DNA from: Saccharina japonica
Lineage: Eukaryota > Sar > Phaeophyceae > Laminariales > Laminariaceae
Reading direction: 5' to 3'
NCBI GenBank assembly: GCA_008828725.1
Contig: MEHQ01002147.1
Location: 143,367 to 207,366 of the forward strand
Length of the DNA: 64,000 bases
Shown piece by piece: positions 1-13,600 of the stretch; the first letter of the stretch is position 1; the number at the start of each line of letters is the position of its first letter. The notes under the pieces were generated by a model, which did not search any database, was not told where the DNA came from, and was given only the letters and a program-made list of their open reading frames with translations. The position numbers were made by a program, and so were the translations under genes.

Positions 1-224
1 CAATAACCGGCGACGTGAACAGTGGGAAGTTGAAGCTCACCCCCCACACTAGCGGTAAACGCAAAGAAAAACGTGCGGAATCGCGGCACAATAGACGTCG
101 CAGAGCGCAAGTCCAAGCCAAGATCAAAACCGGAACATGCCCACCCGGGCCCCAATCCGGCCGATGGCAAATAAAACTACCGTACGGCGCGTGTGTCTTG
201 CCTCAACCCATGCCCTGGACTCAC

Positions 225-3200
225 CCTTGCGTTGAGATACCCCACGATGGTCCTCACGACAAGAATAATGACGGACGCGGTTGCCGCCACCACTAGCACA
301 AGCGAGTCGAAGCGAAGGTTGGCCAGCACCAACCCCAACCCAACGAAAGAGTTGAGGTCTAATCGTAGCGCAGTCTAGTTTTCCAAGAGCCAAGGTGGTA
401 TGGAGGATGTAGTCGTGACGGGAAGAAATGAGTACGCAAGTGGAGGAGCGGGGAGGGGCTAAGTATTCATCTTTGAATCTGTAGTCGTAAACCTTTTGAT
501 TAGCGCGAATACGCTACTCGTATATGTCAAGCGACACACAAAATATTTGACTACAAAGCGCTGTGCAATGGTACAATAGCTGGTCGTGGTTTAGCTCATA
601 AAATAACCCTAACCCTAGCCGTAAGCCTAAAAATTGCCCTATCCTTAACCCTAGGGCTCGAGCCTCGGAGGCGACACATCTTCCACACTGAAGGGAAGAG
701 GCTCTTATCCATGCCGTAGACTTCAGTCCCACATATAGGCATTCAAGCAGAAATAATACAAGCACGACCCTATGGTAAACCGGTCAGCGTTGTCGACGAG
801 ATGGGAGAGAAGGTGCTCGGTGCAGCGTGCACGAAGACCCCAAAAACAGACCGGAGAGGGCGTGAGGGGAAAAGCCCTACCCTATGACGGCATTGATCTG
901 CGTCTACCCGGCTGCTAAGTAAAACCCAACATGCATGGTGCCTGGGATGCGGCGGTGTGAGAAAATAGACCCTTTCAACTGAATGGGTGCCGATTCCCTG
1001 ACACAAAGCGACTCGATAAGAAAATCTCACCTGTGGGCGGACCTCCACCTTTTTGTCGGGAGTGATGGCGTTCAGGCTCACCAAAGGCACTCCTCGGTAC
1101 ACCCTCAGCTGCAACCCTAGCCCCGCGCCCTGCAGCAAGAACATCGACGAGAGAATGAGGAAGCCCTCAGATTGGCTTTTTTGCGTTATCCATTGCGGGC
1201 CCCAGCGCCCAAGGGTTGGGCGTGGGTAAATTCAACCAACTGAGTACAAAATCGGAACGCTGAGGGAGCTATTACACCACAAGGAAGCGACGGAACACGC
1301 CGCATGCCCAGGTGTCGGCACGGGTAGGGCGGCGCTATATGGGTAGGGCGGCGCTGTATGCAAAACAGCAGGGTCCGCAGAAAATGTGGCATTAAACACC
1401 TCCGGCCCCCCTTCCTTCCTTCCTTATCTCTGTATTCCCCTCCTTCCTTCCCGAGGTACCGGCTCTTGTGAGCCTGCAAAGACCCATACTATCGCTACCA
1501 CGATGAGTTATTTACCGCCCGTCGTACCTTGGCTTCGTCGGGATTCTCGGGCTCGGTCTCGGCCTGCTCCACCCTGCGCAGTCGATTGTTCAGCTTCTTT
1601 CCGGTGTTCCACACCGAGGCTAGCGCCGGTGGTGTCCGAAAAGGCGACTGCCGCTTCCTCTTGATGTACACCACCACTACCTGGTGGAAGGGGAGGGGGG
1701 GAGGTGTACTCATGTCATGCATGGCCGTAGTCGTATGACCATAGACTCTCATATCTCTATGTACAATGCCGGGACGGGGCACATCGGGTTTTCACCGACC
1801 AGGCAGACATTGCTTGCGCCAAGCGCGAAGCTGTATCCTGCTACGAACCGATTGTGAGTCGGATTTCGGGGCTTTGTGCGTACTTTCTTGCATTGGTTAC
1901 AGCATCGATGTTTATGCTGCCCGGTGTAGCCACTTCTAGAGACAGCAATGGGTGTACAGGTCAGAAACGCTAGACGAACCCTACCAATAGCGGAAGTCGA
2001 GCTACAACTCCGCCCTCTTCATTTCGCTCAGTCAAAGCGGGGGTTCAGCTGAATCACTCCCCTCTAGGGTTCCCAGAGTGGTTGTCCAGAGGTCAGCGCG
2101 GTGATACACCCAGAACAGCTTCTTAAACCGGCCGCGCAATATCGAAACGTGCACTCTCTACTGCCGAGTGGCGCAACACGCTTTACACCAATACTACCCT
2201 CCTGTCGTTACATGCGCGGATGAAACGAAGGTGCTAATCCAACTCGCCGGAACTGTAGCAAATACCAGCTCCAGATAATTCGGTGGTGCGAATGTTTACA
2301 CTGAGATGGGACGGGACAGGAGTCCCCACAGACTCTACGTTCGTAGCGCGACAGCGTTGCATTTATTTGTGTACGGCCGATAGTTTCACCCTCCGCCCCC
2401 TTGCCCCGGTGCCGCTTTCGGGCATCGTTACCTCGTCGTAGGTAGGCTCTTTCACCGTGCACTTCGACAGAAGGCGTGACAGAATCGATTTCGATTCCAA
2501 ATCGGAATCCGCTCCCGACCCCCTCCCGTTCTTGCTGCTCCCCGCTGGCCCCTGCGCCTCTTTGGGAGAGGAGGGTCGAGGGGTAAGAACCGACGCCAAG
2601 GTGACTCGAGGAAGCACTGCAGAAGGTACACTGCGCCTGTGAAGGACACGCAACGGACAAGAAGGGGGGGTAAGGCGGGGGGGGTTAGGGCGCAGACCAT
2701 GGCGGTGCAAGAGCGTCAAAGCAGAACATGCTCCCGCGGCGAAACGAAACAACCCAAACGATGTCGAAGACAATGATTCACGCCAGTTTTTGGAAACATG
2801 TTTTCTCGGAAACCATCCTCGCTTTTCACCGGGTACAATTTCGACGCCAACTTCCGCAAAACCCTCCGCATGTTCACACCATCAAAATATCTGGGTAGAC
2901 TCACTCGTTTTCCGACGCGACGGACTCGCCTCCCCTCCGCCCCGCGTCCGATATACCGCCAAGTTGTACGTCCCGCCCTCCCGTCTCCGCCTCCACGCGC
3001 GAGTCCCAAAACCAAGAATCGTCCCCTGGGGGCCACGCCCCTCCTTCGGTGAACTCCTCAAGCTTGACATTGACCTGGCGCATGCCGTAGCGCTGGAGGT
3101 TCACCGGGCCCCTTCATTATCCATTGGCAGTAACAGGCGGGACGTAGCACGCGTAGCACCGGGGAAGAACGTGTCATACGTACCCCCATAGTGTTGTGCG

Positions 3201-6200
3201 CATTGTGCATGTCAAGCGAGAACGAGGGGAACAACATTCAACCCCTGCCTATGCAACAGCAGCAGCAGCAGTAGCGGCAGCTTTCGACACAACTTATATG
3301 CTACCAGGTATATGCCAAGCCCTCAGCTGCTACATTTCAAAGGAGCCATACGCTTCTCATCGCATCAATGTCGCCAACACGTTGGTCCCGAACGGCGAAC
3401 CAGTCTGCACCATCCTCACGCACGCGCGTGCCCTAAATCCGTGTGTACGTCGCGACGGGCCTGCGAAATAAATGTCCCCACCTCCGTGCCTTGCGCCGGA
3501 GCGCCTCCATCGCGTCTTCCAGAGCTTCCCGCTCCCTCGAAGCAATTTCTGTCTCGTTCGCTACCGCGATAAATCGCGCTAGCGTATCTCGCTCCACACC
3601 GAACGCGACGATCCCTTCCACGCAGCTGCGCACAATGCCTTCCCTTCGCCTATCCACGTCCCTGTATATCGAACACAAACAACAAACAACAAAAAACACA
3701 AACAACAAAAACAACAAAGTGACCAGACATATCGATTGGGTCCGACACCTCGACAAATGAAGTCAATCGAACGCACGATGGACCGTGTGGGTGGAATTTT
3801 TATATTGATATGTCGTGCACCCTCGTGTCGTAACACAAGGCACGCTGCGCCGTGACCATCAATAGAGACGGTCCGCGAACGTTGAGAGAACGGTCGCACC
3901 AAAATCGGCAAACTCCAAACCATGGTATATAAGGGCGCAGGACATTCTCGGTGAGTCAAACCGGACCCCCCCGCGCTTGTAGATTGCGACGGTCCGTTCC
4001 GTACGCCCATCAGGCGAGTTGTGATGCTGCGCGCCAAGCACAGCCGCGATGCAAGTACCCTATTGTATACGTCTCCGAGAAACCGTTAGACGTCGAGGGT
4101 GGCACGTATTAACCATAGCAGCACCGCGAACCATCACGCAGGCTAGAAACGCGACTTCGGCACCAAGCAGCACGTTATTGTAGAGAGAGCCGCACGAATG
4201 GCAGCAAAGGCACGACTGACTGACTTGTTCCTTTTGAGGAGCACGGGTGTCTGCCGAAATATTGAGAACCAGAAAAAGGAGTGCCCGTGCGAGAATAGAC
4301 CCACCTTGCAAAAGCGTCCACGAGAGCGACCGCCTGCTCTTGCCACCCCTTGAACGTGTCCGTCACCGATTGGGAGAGCCAACCCACAGCGTTGCTCTGG
4401 AGGTGGAGAGAGATAAGGGGCAAGGCGCAGAGGGCGTTGCGGTGAGCACTGGCAAAACATTGGGCGCTAACATGACACAGCATACCGTCACACCACATGC
4501 TACGATACTACATGCCACCACTACTTGAAACAGCATAATATGACACACACATGCTATGACCTATCCAACAATGTGTTGTTCTACACACACACAAAAGCTA
4601 CCTTACCCGCACTATGCGCTGATTACCGACCGATCGAGGGGAGAAAATTCCGGCCAATAGTCGACCCCGGACACTGCTCGACGAAACCGAATGGAAGACA
4701 ACGCGCCGATGACGGTACAGCAGAGGCAGTCAACACTTTCTTTACTACAGTAGGACAAAAGCAAGCCAGGCAGAATTTGCGGACGAAAAACATATAATAT
4801 CGCCCCATGGATGAGCGGCTCCAAGCACGACACCGACAGGGGTTCATGGCGGTTTCTCGCACCTGCTGTAGTCTATATGATCAGAACAGAGTATCACCGC
4901 ACGCGCATGAATGTCCACCCAGCTAACGTCACCAAATCGTTGCCCATCCAGCGGATTCGTGGGATGAAGTGTCGAAAGTATCACCCTCGGTAAAACTCCG
5001 CAAGCCTCAAACAAAGCTCAACAGAGGCCAGCCCGTCGTAGTGAAGGCGCTCAATCGAAACGGGACGTTTGCCCGCGGTTTTCCACGATCGACTCATGTC
5101 AACCAAGGATTTCCCACCAATAAGAACTTCCAACCAAAAAAATTGACCAATCAGAAAACTGCGGGCACGAAATTTCTTGCCCATCCTTTCTCACTCCACA
5201 AAAACGCCCTACGTTCACGAAAAAAACGCGACCGAACCAGAACAGCAAGCAACCCCTGTCAGCATCGACGCGCCTGCAAGTAATCCAGCTTCTTGAGCAG
5301 CAGCCTCCCCTTGGTCTCCTCCACGCCGTTGCCCCTTCTGAACACCAGCAATCGCCCCTCGAAGGGCACTTGCTCCCGCTTGCCACCGCCGCCCGTCTCC
5401 TTGCCCTTACCCCCGCTCCCGTCCGTCTCGTCTCCGCTGCTACGATGCAGCATCCCGTAAACATTGGCCAAGTTACTGAAAACCGGCCGGACCCGCGCAG
5501 CAGTTGGAAACTCCGCGGCTAGGGCCTGCTCGAGGTATTAGGCACGGGTACGGTATGTGCACCGCAAGGGGGAAACCGACCGCACGAGAGTGCACAAGGG
5601 TTTCATAAGAGTGAGTACGCAAGGCCGGAGAGTGGCGGGGGAGGGGGGGGTGGGAAGGCATGCCGAGGATAGTTGAGCAAGAGCGATGGTAAAGAGGGTA
5701 CGCGTGATGCAACCACAGCTGTACCGCGTTGCTAAGTGGTTCGGTCGGGTTGAACACAGGTCCGCCGACCCGGGCAATAGCACGGCGGATAGCCCTGGCC
5801 TCTTGTCCGTGTACAGAGATGGTAAAGGTGCCCATCAACCCGAACGATAGCACTGTTAGGAGACAAACACGCCAGAACCAACCCCAACGGGACGGCCGAC
5901 ACCAACCCGCCCTTGACCTTCACCCGGATGCCTCATCGAGTGAGTTGTCACCTGTGACATCACCACGTCGCGGTTGCTGATGGGACTGAACATAGCGTCC
6001 CGCGCAAGCTCTTCCACCAGCTGAAGCAGCGGCACCAATTCCTCCTCGGCGCGGTCATCGTCGTTGCTCTTCCCCTTTCCTCCGCCACCCCCTAACCTTC
6101 CGGATCGACTTCCCCCTGCCGCTGCCGCCACCGGAGCTGCGGTGGTGGTGGTGGTCGGTGTGCCGTCGATTTTTCCCCCGGTGGCATCATCACCTTTTCG

Positions 6201-6781
6201 GTCCCACACCCGGCCCTTCCTCCATCTGTCGGAGATACGCTTGCCCTTTTTGCCGGGACCCGCCGCGTCTGCTCCCGCCGTGGCTTTAGCTGCAGCGGCA
6301 GCTGCGACGGCAGACGCAACCACCGCCTCGACCTTCTTCGCCCCGCGCCTGTCACTCCAGCTGGCCTTCCTGCTGGTCTTCGGCTGCAGCCGTCCACCGA
6401 GGAGCAGGCCGGCGTTCGCCCTGTCCACCCTGACGGAGAATTCGGTCCGCAACACGCCCTCGACGGTGTTGCAAAGCCTCTCCATGGAAACGCGGACAGC
6501 CTCGCCCCCCCCGAGCGAGTCGGCGGCGACCTGGGATATGTCCACGAGCAGGACGGGAACGACGTCCTGGACGGGTACCAGGACGTTCATGTCTGCGGCG
6601 TCCTGCGGAGGGTTTTCTTCGGGAGGAGGCTCGCCGTTGGGGGGGGGGGCAGCGGGCCTCTTGCCTTTCGCTGTTGGGCGTGGCCGCGTTGGCGCTGTCG
6701 TGGAGCGCGAGCGGGGTTTACGCGGTCGCCCGGAGGCGGCAGCGCGGTTGTCGCTACTGCTGCTACTACCACTGCGGTTGG

Positions 6782-6816
<35 letters not shown>

Positions 6817-7132
6817 GCGGTGGGCTTCCGTCTTGAAATCGCCTTCTCGCCACCGTTATCGTTGCTGGGACCATCGACAGGCTCACTCGGTAACGCCGGT
6901 TGAGGGTGCTTCGCGGAACATATTCCGGTCGTCGATCGCCTCGAGCCTTCACGCCGAGCGACACGGTCGTAACAGCGTGCTTCTCTGGAGTGTTTGTCGT
7001 GTGCGACGAACGGGTTCGAACGATGTGCAACAGCGGCGAATGGGAATTCGTAAGCACAGGTGTAAGGGATCGTGAAGACAGCAAGCAGCGCGAGTATATA
7101 CGCGCACAGCAGTATTGACGACGTTGGTTCAT
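225..7132 (-). CDS. DUF3754 / TMEM143-like membrane protein, partial at left edge
   Basis: Predicted minus-strand exons: 7132-5952, 5475-about 5270, 3661-3482, 3111-about 2960, about 2551-2432, 1680-1528, 1129-1031, 374-225; the 3' end lies outside the window. Recognised from DUF3754 landmarks in order: FRRGNGVEETKGRLLLKKLDY (5475 exon), KEPTYDE joined exactly to VVVVYIKRKR (2432/1680), a VPL...LNAITPDKKVEV loop (1129-1031), then a hydrophobic membrane hairpin ending VGYLNAR (374-225). The last three exons are phase 0 and join without stops. The first exon opens with a basic, Ser/Arg-rich leader starting MNQRRQYCCARIYSRC, which resembles a mitochondrial presequence; animal TMEM143 is mitochondrial. 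The leader frame and the body frame (LVPVQDVVPVLLVDIS...) differ by one base at an 11-base C-run (6639-6649 on plus), so either a frameshift, an assembly indel or an extra splice is present. Junctions between 5952 and 2551 are not phase-resolved. Family assignment is firm; the exon model is partly tentative. Confidence 0.72.
604..655. repeat. Degenerate interstitial telomere-type repeat (CCCTAA)
   Basis: Reads as imperfect CCCTAA units (ataaccctaaccctag, then ccttaaccctag). It sits in an intron of the DUF3754 gene between exons 1129-1031 and 374-225. A second such block, in the opposite orientation, is at 58549-58608. Confidence 0.5.
1695..1985 (-). repeat. Copy A of the C-run-ended repeat family (truncated)
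   Basis: Shares the core 'catggccgtagtcgtatgac' and 'gagacagcaatgggt' words with copies at 20014, 22660, 44122 and 47653. It lies in a DUF3754 intron. On the coding strand its C-rich end runs directly into the acceptor of exon 1680-1528. Confidence 0.7.
6639..6649. other. 11-base homopolymer at a frame break in the DUF3754 gene
   Basis: A run of eleven G on plus (C on the coding minus strand) separates the ATG-initiated leader frame (ATG at 7132) from the frame that carries the DUF3754 body. A run of 12 or 9 would keep both in one frame. Both sides look coding: a presequence-like leader upstream, and a PPPEENPPQDAAD stretch leading into the conserved body downstream. Confidence 0.55.
6782..6814 (-). 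repeat. (CTG/CAG)n tract inside exon 1 of the DUF3754 gene
   Basis: A perfect triplet run in the first coding exon. Read in the leader frame it encodes a polyalanine tract. It lies in a low-complexity linker between the presequence-like leader and the conserved body, so its length is probably free to vary. Confidence 0.6.
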
Positions 7133-7695
7133 TTTAGCTGTACTCGTACAGCAGCGATGCGGAATGGGCCTGAAAAACAAAGATAGCAACATATCGGGCC
7201 CAACGTGTCTCCATGCAAGACCAGTGTTGGCGGGATTGCCGTGCTACCTGTAGCAAGGTCCACTGTTGGGGCTGAACTGAAAGAGTGTGTAAGGCGCTCG
7301 GCGATGTAAATTCAAGAACCTATGCTAGTGCCTCCGCCATCAGCGCTCACCTGCCGCAACGAGAAGCATTGATGTTGACGCCCGATCTTGAGACTGGGAG
7401 CAGGAAGGCGTGCACTGAATTCAATTGCATCAAGGCAAAAGTCAACACCAACATATTGGCGAGCCTGTTGCGACCAAAGCCGAGGAACTCCAACCTCGAG
7501 AAAGCGGCCCATCTCTCTCGCATGTCTCTGAGCGCGCGCCACTGCTGATGAGCCAACTGCAGTGCTAGTTTGGAAAGTACTGCTATGATATAGCAGCAGC
7601 ATCCGAGGAGTCGTCGTAGCCAGAGTTTGATATTCTACCGCATTTTGGAGTTCAATGTTTTAAGAGGCGTCGTCGTGAAGGGGTTGAATGCGGGC
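7133..7695. promoter_or_regulatory. Divergent intergenic region, DUF3754 / PPR genes
   Basis: About 560 bases between the start codon of the minus-strand DUF3754 gene and the first usable ATG of the plus-strand PPR gene, so it must hold both 5' regions. I see no clear TATA box or other named motif in it. Confidence 0.4.
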
Positions 7696-10600
7696 ATGTT
7701 CCCGCGTGCATCGGCTTGCGCGCGCGTACGTAGACCGAGGGAGGTAGCTGGTCCACATCGCTTCCTCCCCAGCGTATCACGGGGTCGCGTTTCTGTCTGC
7801 ACTGCAGTGAAGTCGGCGTTGGCGATCAAAATAGAAGAGTCGGGAATCGACGAGACACGAGAGATGCCACCGTCACGTCATGTCGGTCGTACCGCCTTAC
7901 GGAAGACACATGAAACAAGGCCGCAACAGCAGCTACTGCGCAGGAGTGCCGGACCGAGCGCTCCAGCTCTCCTACTCCCTCTCCTCCTCCTCGCTGATAA
8001 GCCAGATCGCACGCTAGGCTGGATGCACGTCCCAGGAAATCCTCCTGGCGTGCAGGTCGGTCGTAGTCCTTCGACGGAATCAGCGTCTCCGGTGCTCTCT
8101 CTCGGGATGCTGCACCGCGCAGTTCGGAGGCAGCGAATCAAGCGTTCGTCTTCTCGCTTAGCGGGCACCACAGGGGCGGGCCTCGAAGGAGCTCTCCTTG
8201 AGACTCCTGCCGGCGAAGGCGCTCTAGCTGTGCAAGCAAGAGACGCCGCCAGCAGGCGCAACGGCGCGGGGAGAGGAGCGCCAACGACCAGGAGGGGCGG
8301 TTCTAGCTCTAGAGGTGGGACAGCAACAGGCAGAGATAGGGTGAAGCAGCAGATGAAGCAGTTGGGGAGGCAGGGGATGTGGAAGGAGGCACTGGAACAG
8401 CTGGAGAGGGAGGGCAGCAAGGGCGTCCATCCGGTGAGTCCGAGCTCCTTGCGTACGTAGCGTGCATTATTGGTGGCAGATCGTGATGCCGAGAGGCGCG
8501 CAGAGCAAAATTTGCTGCTGCTGCTGCTGCTGCTGCTGCTTCTGCTGTATTTTGGGCTTTCAGCTTTGGGGCTTTCTTGCAACTGCGTCATCGAGGACGA
8601 CTCCAGGAATCGAGTTGTCTGCTCGTGAAGAGGAGCAGTGCGGCGTTGACCACACTGGTGCTGTATACCTCGACTTAGGCAGTGTGCAAACGTACAAACC
8701 CCTTGTACTTTGCACTGCCACACGTAATACCAGGTAGTGATTTGTCGGTTGCTTGTTCAGAGGGTGCCGCCACGGTGCCACGCTGCTGCTCTTTATGCGG
8801 CTAGGTCGTGACCGCATGTCGTGAACGCTTTACTCGATGTCGAATTCAAATCAAGCGGTGCGGATGTCCCGTCTCCGCAGACCAACAGCAGACACATGAA
8901 CCGCCAACAGACAAAACAAATGTCCGAGGCTAAAGCTCTACCCTTTAGCAGATGCAACAGTGCAACCGGTGGGCACCTACTCCAGATAAAAGCGTCGCCA
9001 TGCCTCTGGAGAAATATGTTGAGCGTACGAGTACTCGTACGCTGTAAACACGTAAGATCTCGAATATTGGTATAGATACGTAAACTGCGGCAGGCGCGCT
9101 TCGTCCAAAATCCAGCAGACGTCCTTCGGAATTGCAGAATCCTTATCTGTGAAAATCAGCTCCGTCGCTATTTGACGTAGGGGATATAATTTGTCGGGAA
9201 GTCGGCTTTCTACTGCCGGTAGCCCAGGCGCGCAGGGCGTCTGACACTCCGCGTTGCTGTCGTCGCGTGCAACTAAGACTAGGGCATTCGTTACGCGTCG
9301 CCTAAATAATATACGTACCAGGTACGAGTGCGGCATTTCTTCCCAACCTTTTCTCGCCCCGTCTTTACATTGGTGCAGAATTCAGTGTTCCACGACATCC
9401 CTAAGGTGACCGAACCTTCCCCCCAATCCCCCTCTACGCCCCCCCACCCTGTGCTCCTTGCACCACCATGTGCACCTGCTCAGAGTTTGGGTGCTTACGA
9501 AGGAGCAATATTTGCCCTTGGGGTAAGCGGCAAGTGGGAGAAGGCCGTGTCCCTGTTGGACGACATCGAGACGAGAGGGCTTGTGCCCGACGAAGGTGTC
9601 TACGCGGAGGTCGTCGTGGCTTGCGGCAAGGTGCGGAATCGCGCGCGCCCTAATGCAGCTGCTCTGTTGGTTTTGGCCAAGAGCGGAGACGTGACAGTGA
9701 AACGTTCTACTGCACCGCGATGCGCGCAGTTGGGCCTTGCGTTTTTTTTCTATAGCGAGAGAGAGAGAGAAGGAGAGATAATGTGGCGCTCTCCAACGCA
9801 GCACGAAATATACATCGACAAGACTCCCCTCGGCACCAGAGGGGGCATAGGTCTAGATAGAAACCAATCAGAGCTCTATATCATATGGCGCAAAAGAGTG
9901 TGGCGACATGCCGTTCCCCAGGCATGCGCTGCTTCCGGCATCGTGCCTGTGGGGTGATGTCGTGCCGCGCCAACGAGCTGTAGGCAGATCGTATCGTACT
10001 TCAAGCCGTTGCTTTTGTAGTAGATGCGGCGACTTATCGGTGGAGTGCGGTACGGAAGGTGCTTTCATCTCTCCACACCTTACCGCCCGCCTTGCTTCCG
10101 TCACCCCCGCCGCCGCCACATTTCACGTTTTGTTTATTTCACGGCCTCTCAGAGTGGGAGGGTCGACAAGGCGATCAGCACGCTTAACGCGATGGTCTCC
10201 AAGGGCCGCACCCCTTCCCTCGAGATGCTCAACGTCGTGCTGGACACGTGCATCAAGGGCAGGAAAACGAGAGAGGTAAAGAGAGGGCTCGGGGAGGCTG
10301 TACTGTAGAAACGTTATCCCGGGCTAGGATAAAGGCTAGCGTTTTGTTGTTCGTTGCGTTCCCGTATAATCGCCGTAGCGAACGCCATAACGAAACCGGG
10401 TGCCTGCGAAAGAAGCAGAGTCAGCTGCTGGGCTGCAGTTACATGATCACGGAAATTGCCGCACGGCCTCGCCGCTCAGCGCTGGCGAACGCTTGATGGT
10501 CGCAGCCCCTCTTTCTTGCTGTCGACACTATCTAGCATGTGGCGTAGCGAAATATTCTACCGGCGGCTTGGACGTTTCGAAGAGCCGTCTTCGCAGGGGC

Positions 10601-13600
10601 CGCGGACGCGTAGAAAAACGGAGATATTGGCCTTCCTGCACGCGAAGCGGTTTCTCTTCATTGACAACAAAGAACGCTTTCATCGCCACTCAGACGTGCC
10701 CGCTGTGCCTCGTGGTGCCCTTTGTCACCTTCGACAGTCAATCTCGCCCCCCGCGCGCGCACTAGCTGGCGCCCCAATCATATAATTATCATCACCGCTC
10801 CCCCCTTGCTGGTGTCGCCTCCTTCGTGTTCTGAACATGCAGGTAGCGAGAGTGCTGGGGAAGGTGAAAGAGTGCGGCGTTGAAGTCGACGATTCCACGT
10901 ACAGAAAAGTGATAACGGCGTGTGCCAAGGCTAACGACTCGGCACAGGTCAGTGGAGTTCCCGGTAAAATTATCTGGTAAAATAGTGTCTGTTGTTACCC
11001 GTGTCGGTCTTTGACGCCTTTCACTTCACGCGTTCCCTTGTGTTTCTGTCCCTGCTATTCATGCCGCTCTATTTTCATCGATGGGTTCGATTGCCTGGTG
11101 TCGCGCGTCCGGTGTCGTTGGCGAGAAACATTGTTGGAAAAATTATTCCTCTGTAGGCCGGGTTCACTTAGACTTCGTCTCGCTCACCAGGGCCAGCTGT
11201 TCCCTCGCGCCCCCGTACGCCGGAAGCGACCATGACCAAGACGCCCATGCATGACGCATAAATGCTCCTCCCTACGCACCTCAGCTAACTCTCCTTCCCT
11301 CACCCTCCTCCACAGGTTGTCAGCGTGTGGGACCTAGCCGTTGGGGAGGGTGGAAGAAATGTGGAGGGCCTCACGGCGCAAGAGGTGGGCGATGTCGTAA
11401 GCGCGATGGGCGCTCTGCGAGACTGGAAGAGGATTATCAAGCTCTTTGAAAACGAGGCGAGCCCGGCGCGGGAGGTCCTTCCTGTGCTGGACCGACGGAG
11501 GTAGGCCCTGCCGCGGCGGTGTTGACCCGCACGCTGCGTTCGTGATCGATTTTATGCCCCAGTTATGTTGTCTCGAAAAGCACAGCAATCTGTGCAGCTG
11601 TGGAGAAAAAAGGAAACCCGGCGGTGGGATGGTGCTGCCATTGCCACCTTCGCAGTCTCCTTGCCACAGCATCCCTCTGGTCAGCGAACCGCCAACGAAC
11701 AGCTTTGTGGTATCTCCTCCGTCGCAGGCAGAAGGTACCAGAGCGTTGTGTAAGGGTTTATTTCCCGTGATACGGGAAAGCCACGGTCTCTGCGGCGTTG
11801 GTCTCGAACGGTAAATGATCGACACGGCAAAAACTGCTGTGCAGATTATCGCTGCGCAGAGTGCTTCGTGTGTTGGCTCTATCGAGCGACCAGGTGGGCT
11901 TCAGATGAGGTAACTAACGCTCCCTTCCGGCTCTCGACGTCAGCGTCGAGGTGAAGTTTTGATCATTTTGGTAGCACCGCGCACCATGACGCTTATCACG
12001 CATGCAGGCAGTGTGACAGGCAGCGCTTATGAGATGCCGATACTTCGTTCGTTTACGTTTGTGATATCTTGACTGGATGTCGGGCTCCTTTACCTCGCCC
12101 GCTGCTTTCTGTTTCCTTCCTTCCATCAACGGTGATGCGTGCTCGGTAGCTACCACTGGCTGGTGTCGGCGCAAGCCCAGCTTGGAGACGCGAAGGCGGT
12201 GCTCTCCAGCCTTGCAGAGATGGAACGGAATGGATGCTCTGCGGGTGAGCAGTTGCGCGAAATCTGGCGCGAACATGCTTTGCGGAGTGTCGCGAGCGAC
12301 GTCATGCGTCGCAACGGCAACGACGGAGAAGCGTGTGAATATCACCGTCGTCGCAAGATTTGTCCCCGTTTGGATCCTTCTGCCGCGCGAGACTGGAGGG
12401 GCTAGAAATAATTCTGTGTATATGTAGCCGGTGGGGTCGATGAGCGTGCAAAGCAGAGTTGACTGGCAAGCCGTGCTGCATGCAGTATTTCGCTGTGTCC
12501 GTGCGTCCTTGGCGTAGTGTTCCTTCTTCTCCCTCGTCGCCGAGCCTAGCATAGTAGAGTGTGTTTGTTAACTTGCTTGCCTGCCGCGGTACGCGTGTCT
12601 GCAGATGCGAAGACTGTGTCACTCATCTTCAACGCCTTCCTGAAGAGCCAGGGGGAGCATTGGGTGAGTGCTGGTGACGTTGGTTCTTCTAGTCCGATCG
12701 CCGGAAAAGACACCCCGTGCGTGCGCCGAGGGGCACCGCGCTGTTCAATCTGCTCCCGCAATTGAAAAACCAGGCAAAAGTTTGAAGCTACATACAGCAG
12801 TAGCTCTGTCGGAGAATCGCTGCAACGTTCCGACCAACCTTTCGAGCCCAGCATCTGGTTTGCCGTTTGTTGATTTCTGTGAAGTTAGCCCGCTGATATC
12901 GCAAATATCTCTGAACTTGCTCTCCACCAATACACCAGACGGCGGCTCTAGAAGTGTTTAACGCGATGACAACTGGGAGAGGGACCGGAGATCAGGACGG
13001 AGCTGGTGGGAGAGTGGCGCCGGGTGGAGGCATCGAGGAGAGGGGGAACGTGACCGTGCTTTCGAGCGGGTTACTTACTCCGGCGGTTTGGGGCAAGACG
13101 ATAGCCACGGTCGCGCAGGTATGCCAACTGTTTATTGTACCGGTTGGGGCGCTGGGAGTTCGACAAAGCGTCGAGGCCTTTGCGAGTCAGGACACGCCTT
13201 CCCTCACCCGGAATATTGACCGCATAGTCAGCCTAGGGCGGGGACCGGCTCTCCCGCGCTCCCTTCGTGCAACCCCTGTAAACCCGGACGCAGTTCCCTA
13301 CCCCTCTCTACCCGGTGGTTGTCGCTGACGTTTGAACCCTCGTGCTCCTGTTTTCGCCTGGTGTTGCGCTGATGTGTGCAATACAATGCGGCTGGGCGAC
13401 AGGGGTCTCAATGGCGCAAGGCGTTATCTATGCTGAACGAGGCGAAGGAAGCGGGCGTGGAGGTCGACCCTGCCACCCACGACGCGGTCATCGCGGCTCT
13501 GGGCAAGGTCTGTGCTGTCACTCACGCGCTACTGCGGTCGAAAGGATCGGAAGCCACGGGTGCTCCAGTTTTTTTTTCCCCCACGCAGCACTGCACTCTG

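Noticed and set aside
6064..6903. 279-codon open frame on plus
   Set aside because: It is antisense to exon 1 of the DUF3754 gene and consists mainly of Pro/Ala/Leu runs from GC-rich, triplet-repeat DNA.
7878..8723. 281-codon open frame on minus
   Set aside because: Shadow of PPR exon 1 and the CTG tract; poly-Ser and Leu/Pro-rich, with no family signal.
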